64,000 nucleotides of DNA from Cocos nucifera (Eukaryota; Streptophyta; Magnoliopsida; Arecales; Arecaceae): the NCBI GenBank assembly GCA_006176705.1, contig QRFJ01000755.1, positions 1,425,525-1,489,524 of the forward strand. The letters run 5' to 3'. The notes under the pieces are model-generated. The model was not told the DNA's origin. It did not search any database and saw only the letters and a list, made by a program, of their open reading frames with translations. The position numbers were made by a program, and so were the translations under genes. Shown piece after piece: positions 32,455 through 44,114 of the stretch (position 1 is its first letter; each line of letters starts with the position of its first letter).

Positions 32455-34171
32455 GTTACAACATCAAATAAAAATTAAATTTGATTTTAATATTTAGGAT
32501 AGTGATGACTCGAATGTTGATTTTCTCAAAAATTAAAAATTACGTTACATTCAATATAATTAAAAATAAAATTTTAAATTTAATTTTAAAATAAAAATTT
32601 AAATAAGTAGATTAAAGGGAGATAACTATAAGTTTAGCAAATTAAAATAAAAATAAAAATAAAGTAATCACTTAATTAATTAGGGTTTTTGAATTAATTA
32701 AAAATATTCTAAAATTTTGAATCCATCATCAACATGCTTGTGATAATTCTTTTTACTATAAATTTTTATTATTTTAAAAATTTAGTTATGATTATAATTT
32801 ATTTTCTTAGAGCATAAATTATATCTATTGATAATGATCTATCTCTATGAAATCATAAATTATTCAATACTTTAATTCTTAAAAATTAAGAACATGACTT
32901 TTAATGATTATTCTCTAAAATAAATTATTAAATTAAGTATGGATTATATTTATTGATCATAATTTATCTTAATGAATATAATTTATTTAGATCTTAATTA
33001 ATAAATATCATGTCAAATAATCATGATCTCATGCATAAAAGGATAAATTTCATTAAAAACTGGGTAGGAAAACATGTTTCCATAAAAGTAATAACAAAAG
33101 ATTAAGAAAAAAAATTGTAACTCATATCAAAAGATTTCATCTACTCTTTCAGAATACAGCTCCTTAGTTGTGCATGGTTAATGATCTGCTCACTCCCGAC
33201 ATCTTCAGAGCTCCTTTGATTGAAGGTTCAAAAAAGAAAGAAAGAGGAGAATAGAGAAAAAGAGAGAAGGAAGGCTCTATTTTTCTCTATTTTTTGACTT
33301 AAAGGACTTGTTCTCAAGCTGTAGGTATAAAGGGGTTTAAATAGAAGAAGAAACGAGGTTTGTAGAGTTAATTTCAAAGCTGTAGTTGGAGTTTGGATCG
33401 GATTCAATGGGCCTGGAGCATCCTAGCCATTGATCTATGATCAAACGGCCTAAAATTCATCAAAATCCATCGTTGATCATCAATAAAAATGCCCAAATAA
33501 GTTCTCTGCTATTGGATCTAAGTATAGAGCAATGCAGGTCGTTGGATTACGCATTCGGAAGCCCTAAGAAGTCCTCAACAAAGTCAAAATTCATCTCTAC
33601 CATCAAATCTCCACCGGCATCAATGACCACTGTCCGATCGTCCTCAACTATGTTGTTGGACCATCGTGGATCGGGATTAAGAAAAACCACCGCCAACCAA
33701 TAGCTGTCGTGCCATCCAAAATGATGAAATTGCTCCCATGAGCTACGATAAAACTTCTATAGACCCTTTAAGGGTCTATGTGCACTAAGTTAGCATGCGG
33801 TACATGGTGGACCACATGGTTCGCTGGCATAAGGGTGACGTCAAACTAGAGGGGAAGTGGGTTGAATGGGCCATTTTCCATGCAGGCTAGGCTGCTTTGG
33901 CAGGCCGACTGATAGGCACACTGGTTGAGCCGAGCGAGATGGCTTAAGCCAATTTTTTTTAATATATATTTAAACTTCTGGGCTTCATATCTTTTTTATT
34001 TTAGCTTCAATTTGAGTGAAATTTATTTTATTAGAACCCATAAATTGAGCTCTTCATATTAGTAGACTTCTTTTCTATAAAATACTAATAAAAATATTAA
34101 TTTTTAAAATAAATATTAATTAATATATGATTTAATAGTATTATTTAGTAATTTAGATAATTATCAAATAT

Positions 34172-35173
34172 CAATAGAAAGAATTGCACTTAAGGGAGAA
34201 GGTGGAAGCACCTGCAAAGGCCACTACTAATATTCACAATAGTAGGTGTGCTGGCACAGGGATGGGGCTGTAGGGCAGGGGTCGTCGGGTCGGGGCTGCA
34301 GGCTGACGGTGGTGAGGTAGGGGCCGCACGGTCAGGCTGGAGGGATGGAGCCACGGAAAGGCCAGTTGGTGAGGTGGGACTGAGGCAACTGGCTCGAGGT
34401 CGCAGTATAGGAGGCACCGACAGGGTTGGGGTAGCCACAAGCAAGGCAAGGCTAGGGCATAGGAGGCATCGACGAGGTCGAGGTGGCCGTGGGAGAGGTG
34501 GGGCCAAGGTGGTAGGCTCGAGGCCGTGATGTAGGAGGCACCGATAGGATCAAGATGGCTGCAGGAGAGATGGAGCCAGAGTGGCAAGCTTGGGGCTGCG
34601 ACATAGGAGGCACCAACAGGATCAGGACGATCACAAGAGAGGTGGGGCCATGGCGTAGGAGGCACCGACAGGATCAGGATGGCTGCGAGCGAGGTGGGGC
34701 CAGGGCAATCACGTAGGAGGCACCGATAGCCTTGGGCGAGGAGAGGCTGGGGTTGTAAGCTCAGGACCGTGGTGTAGGAGGTGCCAACAGGGTCGGGATG
34801 TTGGGAAGGAGGATGCACAGGGAGCAGAGAACATAGGGAATGATGGTGAAGGGGTCTTCGTCAGGCTTTTGTGAGGCAGCCACAAGGAGGACGGGGTCCT
34901 CCATCATGGCCTGGGGTGATGGTGGCCAGTGGTCATCATCATCAGTCTCCCCCCCGATCGGTCTTCTTCATCTTGCTACGACTCGAGGTTGTGTGGTGCC
35001 GGAGGATTGGGGCGGGGAGGGAGGAAAGGAGGGTTGGGGGAGGGGGTTGAGGGGAGTTTGGGTGCCAGTGGGAGGGCGGCTACAAGCATGAAGGGATGTG
35101 GGTTCGGGGCCATGGGATGTTGAAGGGATGAGACGGGGAGGGAGGAAAGGGGGGTAGGGGGGTTTGGACATTG
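34172..35173 (-). repeat. GC-rich tandem repeat and CT-rich leader of CACTA 2
   Basis: 34400-34800 holds about seven units starting 'taggaggcaccgacag' with periods of 54-72 bp, including 'gaggtggggcca'. From 34840 to 35173 the minus strand is CT-rich. GC content is far above the surroundings. Several overlapping ORFs on both strands (for example 34234-34818 minus, Pro/Ser/His-rich) follow the repeat period and are not proteins. The 'gggatgtgggttcggggcca' region at 35094-35113 recurs after the copia insertion at 47029. Confidence 0.65.
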
Positions 35174-35178
35174 GTGAG

Positions 35179-38062
35179 TTGGAAAATATGTCCTAAAGCC
35201 AATCATCTAAGTTGTAGATGATTGAAATTGGTATATGAATTATCAAATAATAATTATTATTTGGCTTATTCATCATACAAGTTCTATCTTCCTTAAATGA
35301 ACTCTTAAATTATGATGAAGTCCTTAGAACCATATTTAATCGATAAAAGAGAATTTATCGGATGGATTTTAAATTGTTCACGATCAAATGAAAAGTTTTT
35401 AACTAGGATGATAACTTATCGAGTGAAGATCGCTGTATGTCATATGCATTGGTTGTCCTCATAACCAAGTGATATGGAGACATCGATATAGCATCTAGGT
35501 GAGATGTAGGAGTATATCTACATTGAACATGACCAATGTAGCACTCTACTATCAAGAGTAGCTAGCCAAGGCCAATGGGTATAAGTGTTCCTCTGACTTG
35601 AGATCATCATGATGACTTACAAGCAACTCACTATACTTTGGTGTCAGACTACTTGTATTTCTAATACAGGATCAGAAAGATTTCTAGGTACAATCAAGTA
35701 CTTATAAAGTCGATGTGTGAATCAAGATGGGATTGACCACTCCTGATTAACTTTAGGAAGAGAATAACTCATTGTATTTTAATTTAGCAAAACCTAGGTC
35801 TGGATAATCCTCATGAGGAGTCATGGGATTTATAAAATTTTAAAATATAATATGGATGATTTTTATGAGTATTGATAGCTTGCTCAAAGTCATTTTGAGC
35901 ATTATTGATCAAAAGAATAAATTATACAGTAACCATAGGCCAGAGATCTAAGAATATTGCTTTGCATATATTCGACCTATTCGGATATCGAGTATCATTG
36001 CTAGATAGTCATTTCGATTGGTATAAGAATTGATTTCTATACTATAGACTTAAGTTTGAACCTATGGAATCATATACATAAGAGATTGTAATCTGATCAG
36101 ATTGTTGATCAACGATTTAGAATCGTTCTAAGGTCAAACAATTAATATGATTGACGTTTGACCTAATGCAAGTATTATAGGAGGATCGATTAGCAACTAG
36201 ATTGCTAATTAGCTCAGTTTGATTGAGCAATCAGGTTAAGATCAAGTTTAATTAAATTAGATTCAATTAAAATTAGTTTAAACTTAATTGAATTAAGTTC
36301 AACTGGTTTATTGGATAAGCCAGTTGCAAGAAAGAACAAGTCCTAGTTCAATCAGAACTTGAGTGCACCAAATTTCTAATTTTACTAAAAATTAAATCTG
36401 ATTTAAATAAAATTAAATCTAATTTAATTAGGTTTCTAATTAGATTAGGATTGTCTATTGATTAGGTTAACTCAAAACTAATTTAGATTGGATTCAAAAG
36501 GTTTTAACCTAGTCTAAATAGAAGAGTCCTAGTTAGACTAGGACTCCTCTTCCCTTGCGCCACTAAGTGTCTCCACGCTCCACTAATTAGTTCCTGATTT
36601 TTATGAGTTTTTCCATGCCTAACAAAGGTTTTCCACATCTATATCTGGTTGGTTTTGGAAAGAATTTGACTTGGTCAATTTTGGAGTAAGTTTTGGACTA
36701 AAACTCCTCTTGATAGAGTCCCTTGAAACCAAACTACCTTCTTCCTTTCATGCGCCATATTATTCCATGCCTAGAATTTTGATGTTGCCCTTTTCTCTCT
36801 CTTTTTTTGTATGTGGAATTAGAGGGTCACACATTCAAAAAAATAGGGGAGGCGTCCAAGAGTTGGATATCCCCCCCAAACTCCTAAAAGGCTTCCTTAT
36901 AGGACTAGGTTTTGACCTAGTTCCTCCTGATATAAAGGTAACGCCTTCTATTTTTGGGTGGTTGGTGTGTTTTATCCCTGGTTTTCCATGGCACAAACTA
37001 GAGAGAGAAAGGTAAGGGTGTAGGAGTTTAAGGAGCTAAGATTGTTGGAGGAAAGCCTTCAATTAAGACATCAAAAGTTGATGTCTTGTAGAGATAAAGG
37101 TAAGAGAGAAGATTATCTTCTCTTCGGAGTTTTATTTCAAGTTTCTTTCTTCTTCTTTTTGTGTGGATTTTTCTATAAGAGAAATCAGAGAGAGAGAGAG
37201 GGAGAGGGTGTGGAAGATGGATGCTCCAAATTATTGGGGTATCAGGGTCTCTTTCGGACATGATTCGATCATGTGCTGATGAGAAGAAAGAGAAGAGAAG
37301 ATGGTCTTCTGTTAGGGTTCTTCTGAGAATCTTTTCTTCTCAATTTTTATATGATTTTTTTATGAAAAAATTAGAAAATAAAAGATCTAAAATATGAGAA
37401 AAATTCTAGAGGAGAAGGTCTCCTCTTGTCCTAACATGGAAATATATTTAGAACATCAACGGTGATGTCTTGAAAGAGAAGATGTATCTTCTTTTAGGAT
37501 TTTTTCTTAAGTTTTTATTTCTAATTTTTAGAAGATCCAAGGGTTGAATTTCTTTCTTAATCCTCCTCATATTCTTTATCTCTTAGAGTGTCCAAAAGAT
37601 TTGAAGAATAGTTTTAGATTAACCATCAGGAGGGATCCATGAGAAGCTAACACTTCGAGCAGATCTTCATTCGACAAACCTCCGATCTATGTTACAGCTT
37701 CATGTGGATTATCCATAGAGGCCAAACCCATTGTGTGGCACCAAGCAATAAAGGACTATAATAGAATCAACTGTGGTGTTCTCGTCCAGCGTGAAGATAA
37801 GAGATCTGATCTCCTCTTGACCTAGATATGATCTAGGGTTTCTAGAATAGTTTTAGATCTAGATATTGATTTGATCAATACCAACTTAATTTTATTTTTA
37901 GATTTATATTTGCATCATGACTTGTTATAGATCTTGGATGTAGGATTTAGTGATTATATTACATACATAATTAGATTAAATTATTTAATCTATATCTTTC
38001 GCTGCTTATAAATTCGAAAAAGTTTCGAAATGTATGCATGAAATCCTACATATTTTCCAACA
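35179..38062 (+). repeat. 5' LTR of the plus-strand copia element
   Basis: Collinear with 44115-47003; the first TG is missing (starts TTGGAAAATATG). The ORFs at 36671, 37028 and 37042 have degenerate counterparts in the other LTR. Confidence 0.9.
36931..36938 (+). promoter_or_regulatory. TATA-like box in 5' LTR
   Basis: TATAAAGG occurs at the same place in the 3' LTR (45867-45874), before a GA/CT-rich transcribed part. Confidence 0.45.
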
Positions 38063-38063
38063 G

Positions 38064-38080
38064 TATTATCAGAGTCAAGT
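38064..38080 (+). other. primer-binding site of the plus-strand copia element
   Basis: TATTATCAGAGTCAAG follows the LTR directly and is a decayed TGGTATCAGAGC (tRNA-iMet type). Confidence 0.7.
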
Positions 38081-40103
38081 TCTTTTATGACACGATCATG
38101 TTTTATATTAAAATAAATTTGAAAATAAAATTTTGAAGATTGTACATACTAATCATAAGGTTGTCCTATTGTAAAGTTAACCCCTTACAATGAAAAGGTT
38201 GTTATAGTATGTGCTAATCTAATTTTTTGAATTATGAATAAGTTAGATGTAATCTAAATAATTTTATGATTTATTTTTTAATTTTAAATCTAAAATTAAA
38301 TAAATTTTAGATCTATTTTTAATTATTTAGATTAGATTAAAATAATATTGGATCGCACATACTGATTATAAAGTTATCCTGCTGTAAGGTTTATCCCTTA
38401 CAGTGGAGAGGTTGTCCTAGTATGTGCTTTCTAAATTATAAATAAGTTAGATAAGATCTAAAATAATTTATATTTATTTTTAAATTTTAAATCTAAAATT
38501 AAATGATTTATTATCTGATTTTGATCATTTAAATGAGATTTGTATGATGTGTTTCATGTTTAGATATAGATTCTCATGTTGCATATATTGATATGTAGCT
38601 TAATTTTTGAATTTAGAATGTATATGTATGACATACATGTCTTATAAATTAAATTATGAACTTACTTTCTATAAAACCCTATATTAAAAACCCTAGGACA
38701 TGATCGAAATAATGAAATAAATTAGATCTAAAATCATAAATTGAATTTGATTCAATGTAAATTGTTTACATTTGAAAATATTTCAAAACTTGAAATCAAA
38801 AACTAGTTCTAAGGTTCCGAACCCCAACCCATAAGTCTTGAACTTAATTGAAAATTAAGTGATTGTTTAGGATCTAGTTTGTAATTTGAAGATCCTAATA
38901 TAATTTCATAAAATATGGGTTAAAAGATAATGGGTTAGCTTTGATCAGGTCATTAAATGGGTTAGACCTAGGATTAGATTAAATATGAACTAAGTTAAGA
39001 AATTAATCAAATCTAATTAATAGTTAATTAGAATTAGATCATTTCTTTTCTATAGATTAATTCAATAGTTGTAGTTGATCAAAATCTGTACATCGAATAA
39101 ATGGACACTGATTGTGGCTCAGTGGTCGAGCTCGAGTCTTTAGGCAGACTAAATCAAAACTGATAAACCAATTGGTATCTAAGATAAGTTTGGCATTCCC
39201 AGATCGATGGTTTTTAATTGCCAGCCTACTTACCTAGCCATTTTTAATGGTCCCTAAGGCAAGCTTTAGCAAACTCTCCCATCGATCTTACTTACCTGGG
39301 CAATGTGGTTAATCAGCTTTTGATTAGGTTGCTCATTGATTCATGCTAACCCATGTCACATAGAAAATCAGTGAGACTAATTTTATTCAGTGAGACTGAT
39401 CTAGGTGCCCATGGACCAAAATTGATCCTAGTTCTCATCAAAGGCTTAAGAAGTCAGTAGGAGGATTTGACTTGATAAAGTTAGTGGGAGCAATTTGGTC
39501 CATGTCCTCTCTATCCTCAAATCACTAATAATTTAAATCCTCTAAAATTATTAGATTCTTAAAATGATAAAGTTATGGGGATAACTGAGTCATAGCCTCC
39601 TATTAAGTTAGGTGATAATGGGTCCATTAACTCAATAATCATTGGAGACCCAAAGGTCTGGTGCTTATTGACTAATGAAATTATCATTCATAATATGATA
39701 ACTTGAAAGTGTCTCTCTAATGATGGTTAGGTTGACCAACCAAAATTGGACTTAATCATTCATTGGTTAGATGCACCAAGTATGGTCATGTTAATAGTTG
39801 GATCTAATCGGATCCTTGCAGTGGAGGCCAAAGCCTATTGATTAGATTTCTAGGGTAAAATCAAATTACTAAAAGTTATTTGGAGAAATAATTGGTTAAA
39901 AAATCTACCCATAGATGCATATGGATTGACCATCCATAGTGGGACTTGTGTGCAGTCTATGCGAATTCTAGTACCTACAAAAAAATTAAAGTAATTCATC
40001 GAATTGGAGGTAGAGGCTACTAATTTATATAAAATAGTTGAAAAATCTTTAGACTAAAGTCCAAATCTCTAGGCTTAAAATAATTCATATACAATAGATC
40101 ATT
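38081..40103 (+). other. ORF-less leader of the plus-strand copia element
   Basis: About 2 kb without an ORF above 60 codons. Near 38130-38420 a block with 'gtacatactaatcataaggt' and 'ccccttacaatg' occurs twice. 'cttacttacctgggcaatgt' at about 39285 matches the leaders of the other copia elements. Confidence 0.65.
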
Positions 40104-40128
40104 ATTCTCTTTTTCTATTCAGATTATG
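40104..40128 (+). other. splice-acceptor-like site before the pol ATG (plus copia)
   Basis: 'attctctttttctattcag' ends at 40122 and the ATG of MAKP- lies at 40126, the same arrangement as in the minus-strand copia element. Confidence 0.45.
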
Positions 40129-43100
40129 GCTAAACCCTAATTGCTCTGATCACTATCAGACCGTGATATACTTATGGGACCTAACTTTGATAATTAGTAT
40201 CAAAAGTTGATTTTGGTTCAATAGTAAGAATGGATTCGTGCTGGAGCTTCTAAGTCTAGTCAAAATAAAAGATCTAAGACTAACCAGATTTAGGCAGAGT
40301 GCTCCTATCGTAAGAAGCAATATCATCAAAAGAAGAATTGTCATGATTCCTTTGACCCCAACAAGCCGAACAAGAAAAGGAGTAAAGTGTTTCTCATCAA
40401 GAATGTTATATGATAACATCTTAAAATTTCTCTATCAATAATTCTACTACCTAGGTATTGGATATCGATAGTCTTATGCAATTCGTTGCAAGGACTTTAG
40501 ATAAGTGAAATGTTTGAAAATGGTTAGAGATTCTTGAATGTTAGGGATAGAAGTCCTATTCCAATCTTAGCTTTAGGAATCATCAAGCTAATTTTCAATA
40601 TAAATATTGTCATTTAGAGTGATTGCCACTATTATCCATTGTTTATGATGAATGCGATCTTTGTTGGCCTTTTGGCCAAAGATGATCATCATTTATTAAT
40701 AAAATAAGATTATCATCATATCATTATGAATGATGTTACAATAATATGTGGACAATAAGAAAATGACATATACATAGCATGTTAAGTGTAATGTACACAA
40801 CACCCAAGTTAGATAATATCAAGAATATCAATATTTCATTATGAATGCAGACATCCTATCTAGGTATGAGTACATCTAGCTAGAATCATTTGAAATCATT
40901 TGAAATGTTCAAATGATTCCATAATGAAATAGAAAAATAAACTAGAAAAGATATTATAACTCTTCAATCAGATCAAGAAGATAAACACTTATCCAGTGAG
41001 TCTTTAACATATCTAGGAGAGAATGAAATTCTCTCTCAATGGACTCCTTTTAGAACATAATGTATCGAAAAAAAAAATCAAACTTTGTTAGACATGGTTC
41101 GATCCACAATGGGGTTTACTAATCTGCCTATTTTAGGGTTAAGCTCTTGAGACTAATTATTTTACTCTAAAAATTATTCTAAGTAAATCTATCGTAAAGA
41201 CTCCATATGAAATATGGATAGGATATAGACCTAGACTCTCTTACCTTCGGGTTTAGGGGTGTCAGGTCTACATCAAATATTTGTACACAGATAAACTTAG
41301 AGCCTGGTCACATAGATGTATGTTTATAGGGTATCCTAAGAAAACTAGAAGTTATTATTTCTTCCATACTAAAGAATAAACAGTTGTTCTCAGCAGCAGG
41401 ATATTCTTTTTGAAAGGAAGTTCCCTAGAAAAGAAACTATTGTGCAAAGGTAGCAACCCAAGAGAGAGGATGAATTGAGTTCTTATAAAATTTTTGACCA
41501 AATTTAAAATCTAAATAAGTATGTGTAATTAATTAGGCTAACTCAAGTGTTGATAAAGTGCATACAATGGAGCAGCGGAAATAGGATATAAAAATTATAA
41601 TTTAAGAATTAAAACTAAGCAAGCAAGAATTAAATGTAAAAAAAATAAGCTAGATAAGGCACAACATAAATACATAAGAATTTTATAGTAGTTCGGTGCA
41701 ACCCGCACCTACCTCCACTCTCCAAGCTCTTCTTAAAAATTTTACGATAATTTCATTGATTATAGTGTGTTTGTTTTTTCGGACTCATAAATAAATCCAG
41801 TTGATTTTTCGGTATCACCAATCAAAATCTTATACCGATAGTTTTTTGGGCTCACTATCAATCTAGTTGATTTTATGGGCTCACCAACTAAAATCTATAA
41901 TATCCAATTATAGGCTTGGACTAATCTAAACAAAGTTTCTTTTTCTCTAAAGAAACTTGTAAAGAAAATAAAAATACAAGATGCAGAAGTTTAGCTCAAA
42001 AGAAAAATAGAATTTAAACTCTTTTAGATACAAAGAGGAGGTTGAATGATTGGCTTTTTTGAAGCTTGAACTCTCTTCTTTGAGACTTAAGAGGATGCTT
42101 GAGAAGTTGTAGAAGATTGCTCTTGAATGCCCTCTGAAATCACTGCATAATTTCTCTCTTTTCTCTCTTTTTGATATCCAATGAAATCCCTCTTATTTGA
42201 AAATGATTTCTCTTTTAATCCCACTTAATATTTTTTTTAAATTGATTCTTCATTTTTAAATATCTTGAAGATGGTCGGAGAGTGAGTTCTAGCTGTTGGA
42301 AGCTCTGAAATAGCCATTGGAGATAAAAAAAGAGCAATTGGAGAGATTGTAGAAACTTGCCGTTAAAGGCTATCAGACATCATCGAGTTGGCTCGATTCT
42401 GGCTTAGAGCTGGCTCGATTCTATCTCAAGCTAGCTCTAATTGTAGAACTTAAAAAATCAATATTCTATCATCCTGAGAGAGCTGGTTCGGATCCAAATC
42501 GAGCTAGCTTGGCTACGTACCAAATCAAAGTATCAATCCTATTTCATGCCAAAGCTTGCCCTATTCTTAGGTGGATCAGCTTTAAACTTTTCAACTTCAT
42601 TTATCTTCATTGCTGGACCTTCTAAACTTGACTTTTTTTATCCTAAATCTTTTAAATGATATTTATTTCTTTCTCTTTCATTTTCTTTATAATGAGCCAT
42701 CTAAATTTCCGAAAACTTCTTCTTTTAAGTGCTTTGGCTTGACATCTTAAGAAGATTTCTTCTAAAGATAATTTCTTCTATATGAGCATTTGAAAAATTC
42801 TATATTCATTCTTGAAATACATGATTAGTAATATTTTTATTTAATATTTTATGATCATCAAAATTAATCATAGGATCAACAGGAATCGATGCCACTAAAG
42901 TTGAACTTGAGAAAGTTCGACCGATAGAGTGAGCTAACACAATCAATTAAACCTATAGAATCAGATTTGATTATATTAAACCTAGAGCCCATTAATTTGG
43001 TATCTTTAAGAAGATCTGATAGAGTACCACATTAGCTGAATAGATACTTTGGTATCTAGGTCCAGGATGGCGATTCGATTGAGCTCGATGAGAACAACAA

Positions 43101-44090
43101 GGATCCGACCACCTATACGGATGCTATGCAGAGGTCTGACTCTGAGAAATGGCTTGGAGCCATGAAATTCAAATTAAAGTTCATGAAGATCAATAGTGTG
43201 TAGACACTGACTAATCCACTTAAAAGGATAAAATCCATTGGATGTCAATAGATTTTCTAAAGGATCAAAGTGGTGCAGACAAGAAGGTGTAGACCTATAA
43301 AGCCCATTTGGCTACATGCATTTTAAATGTATGTCTTTGTTATGAATGAAGATGAACCCTACATCTATAAATAAGCAAATAATTCTATAGTGTTATTTCT
43401 TGTATTGTCTGTGGATGGCATTCTTCTAATGAAAAATAACATTCCAGCACCATAAGGAATAAAGGTTTAGCTGTCATCTTATTTTTTTATGTACGAGATC
43501 AGATATGGTATACTCACTAGAGGTAGTGAATAGATACCAGTCTGATCCAAGTGACAACCACTAGAAGATTGTATAGACAATTCATAAGTATTTAAAAAAT
43601 ACTAAGATCCAATGACTCAAATATGGAGATACTGACTTAAAACTTGTAGATGTTTTGATTCTAATTTTTAGTTAGATAAAGATAAAAACAAGAGAGTATC
43701 ATGTCATGAATTTATCCTAATTAGAGTAGCAATCTACTGGAAAGGTTCCAAGCAAAATATTGTAGCCTATTTTGTTAGTGATGTAGAGTACATTATGATA
43801 TCTGATACTGCCATATAGGTTGTATAGTTGATAAGATTTATTAGCAGATTGAGAGTGACATCCTTAAAAAATGGTCCAGTCCTATCATAGCACTAGAGCC
43901 ATAACTCAAGCTAAAGAACCAAAGGACCAGCATACTCTATATCACTATCATCTTTGATTTTAGATCATGGTGAAGTCGATCTTTAGAAGATCGATGGAAA
44001 AGGAGAACTTGACTGACTCATTTGATAAAGTCTCGAAACTAAAGAGTTTTACTAGCTTAAGTGGAAGATAGGATATTTGATATTATTTTG
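40126..44090 (+). pseudogene. pol: copia pol polyprotein, highly degenerate and interrupted
   Basis: Traces in order: protease YYLGIGYR at about 40447 (from WVLDTGS); the integrase region near 40860-41160; GYPKKTRSYYFFHTKE at about 41330-41378; ILFERKFPRKETIVQ to 41445. After the solo LTR, KVELEKVRPIE resumes at about 42900, then DAMQRSDSEKWLGAMKF (43128-43180) and INSV.TLTNPLKRIKSIGCQ. An RT part has LSVDGILLMKNN in place of YVDD (about 43410). RNase H traces follow (YRDTDLKL-like at 43625, VEYIMISDTAI at 43788) and KWKIGYLILF at the end. The N-terminal half of RT is deleted between about 43260 and 43320. Stops throughout. Confidence 0.8.
41451..42878 (+). mobile_element. solo LTR inserted in the copia pol
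   Basis: 1428 bp starting TAGCAACCCAAGAGAGAG and ending CATAGGATCA, flanked by AAAGG (41446-41450) and ACAGG (42879-42883), a 5-bp duplication with one change. Removing it joins ...attgtgcaaag to gaatcgatgccac, which aligns with the equivalent pol region of the minus copia. It is the same LTR type as 4124-14550, with 'ttcggtgcaacccgcaccta' and 'agctggctcgattc' words. A solo LTR arises when the two LTRs of an element recombine. Confidence 0.8.
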
Positions 44091-44114
44091 ATTAGTTTTA
44101 GTCCAAATAAGAGT

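Larger units (their letters stand above)
19716..34166 (-). mobile_element. Athila/Tat-like gypsy element with almost no interior
   Basis: The ends are TGATTGC at 19716 and ...ATTATCA at 34166, flanked by AATAT on both sides (19711-19715 and 34167-34171). The left LTR (19716-21170) repeats as 21532-21548 plus 32460-33899. The reversed primer site at 21505-21524 corresponds to TGGCATCATTGTTGGAGATT, a decayed form of TGGCGCCGTTGCCGGGGA (tRNA-Asp type), typical of Athila/Tat elements. Only 361 bp lie between the LTR copies and 158 of these duplicate LTR sequence, so all coding DNA is gone. The right LTR is split by a copia element. Confidence 0.75.
21532..34166 (-). repeat. 5' LTR of the Athila/Tat-like element (split by copia)
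   Basis: Pieces 21532-21548 and 32460-34166, about 1.72 kb after removing the copia and one copy of its target duplication. The restored junction 'gattgcttgtcgttacaaca' matches the left LTR at 19717-19733 (gattgcttatcattacagca). The short ORF at 33437-33703 is not conserved as protein. Confidence 0.75.

Noticed and set aside
34190..34818. Long Pro/Ser/His-rich ORFs on the minus strand as possible protein
   Set aside because: They follow a GC-rich tandem repeat, overlap in several frames on both strands and show no domain.
36671..37015. 114-codon ORF in the copia 5' LTR
   Set aside because: The homologous stretch in the 3' LTR (45588-45852) has frameshifts and stops, and LTRs of this family are noncoding.
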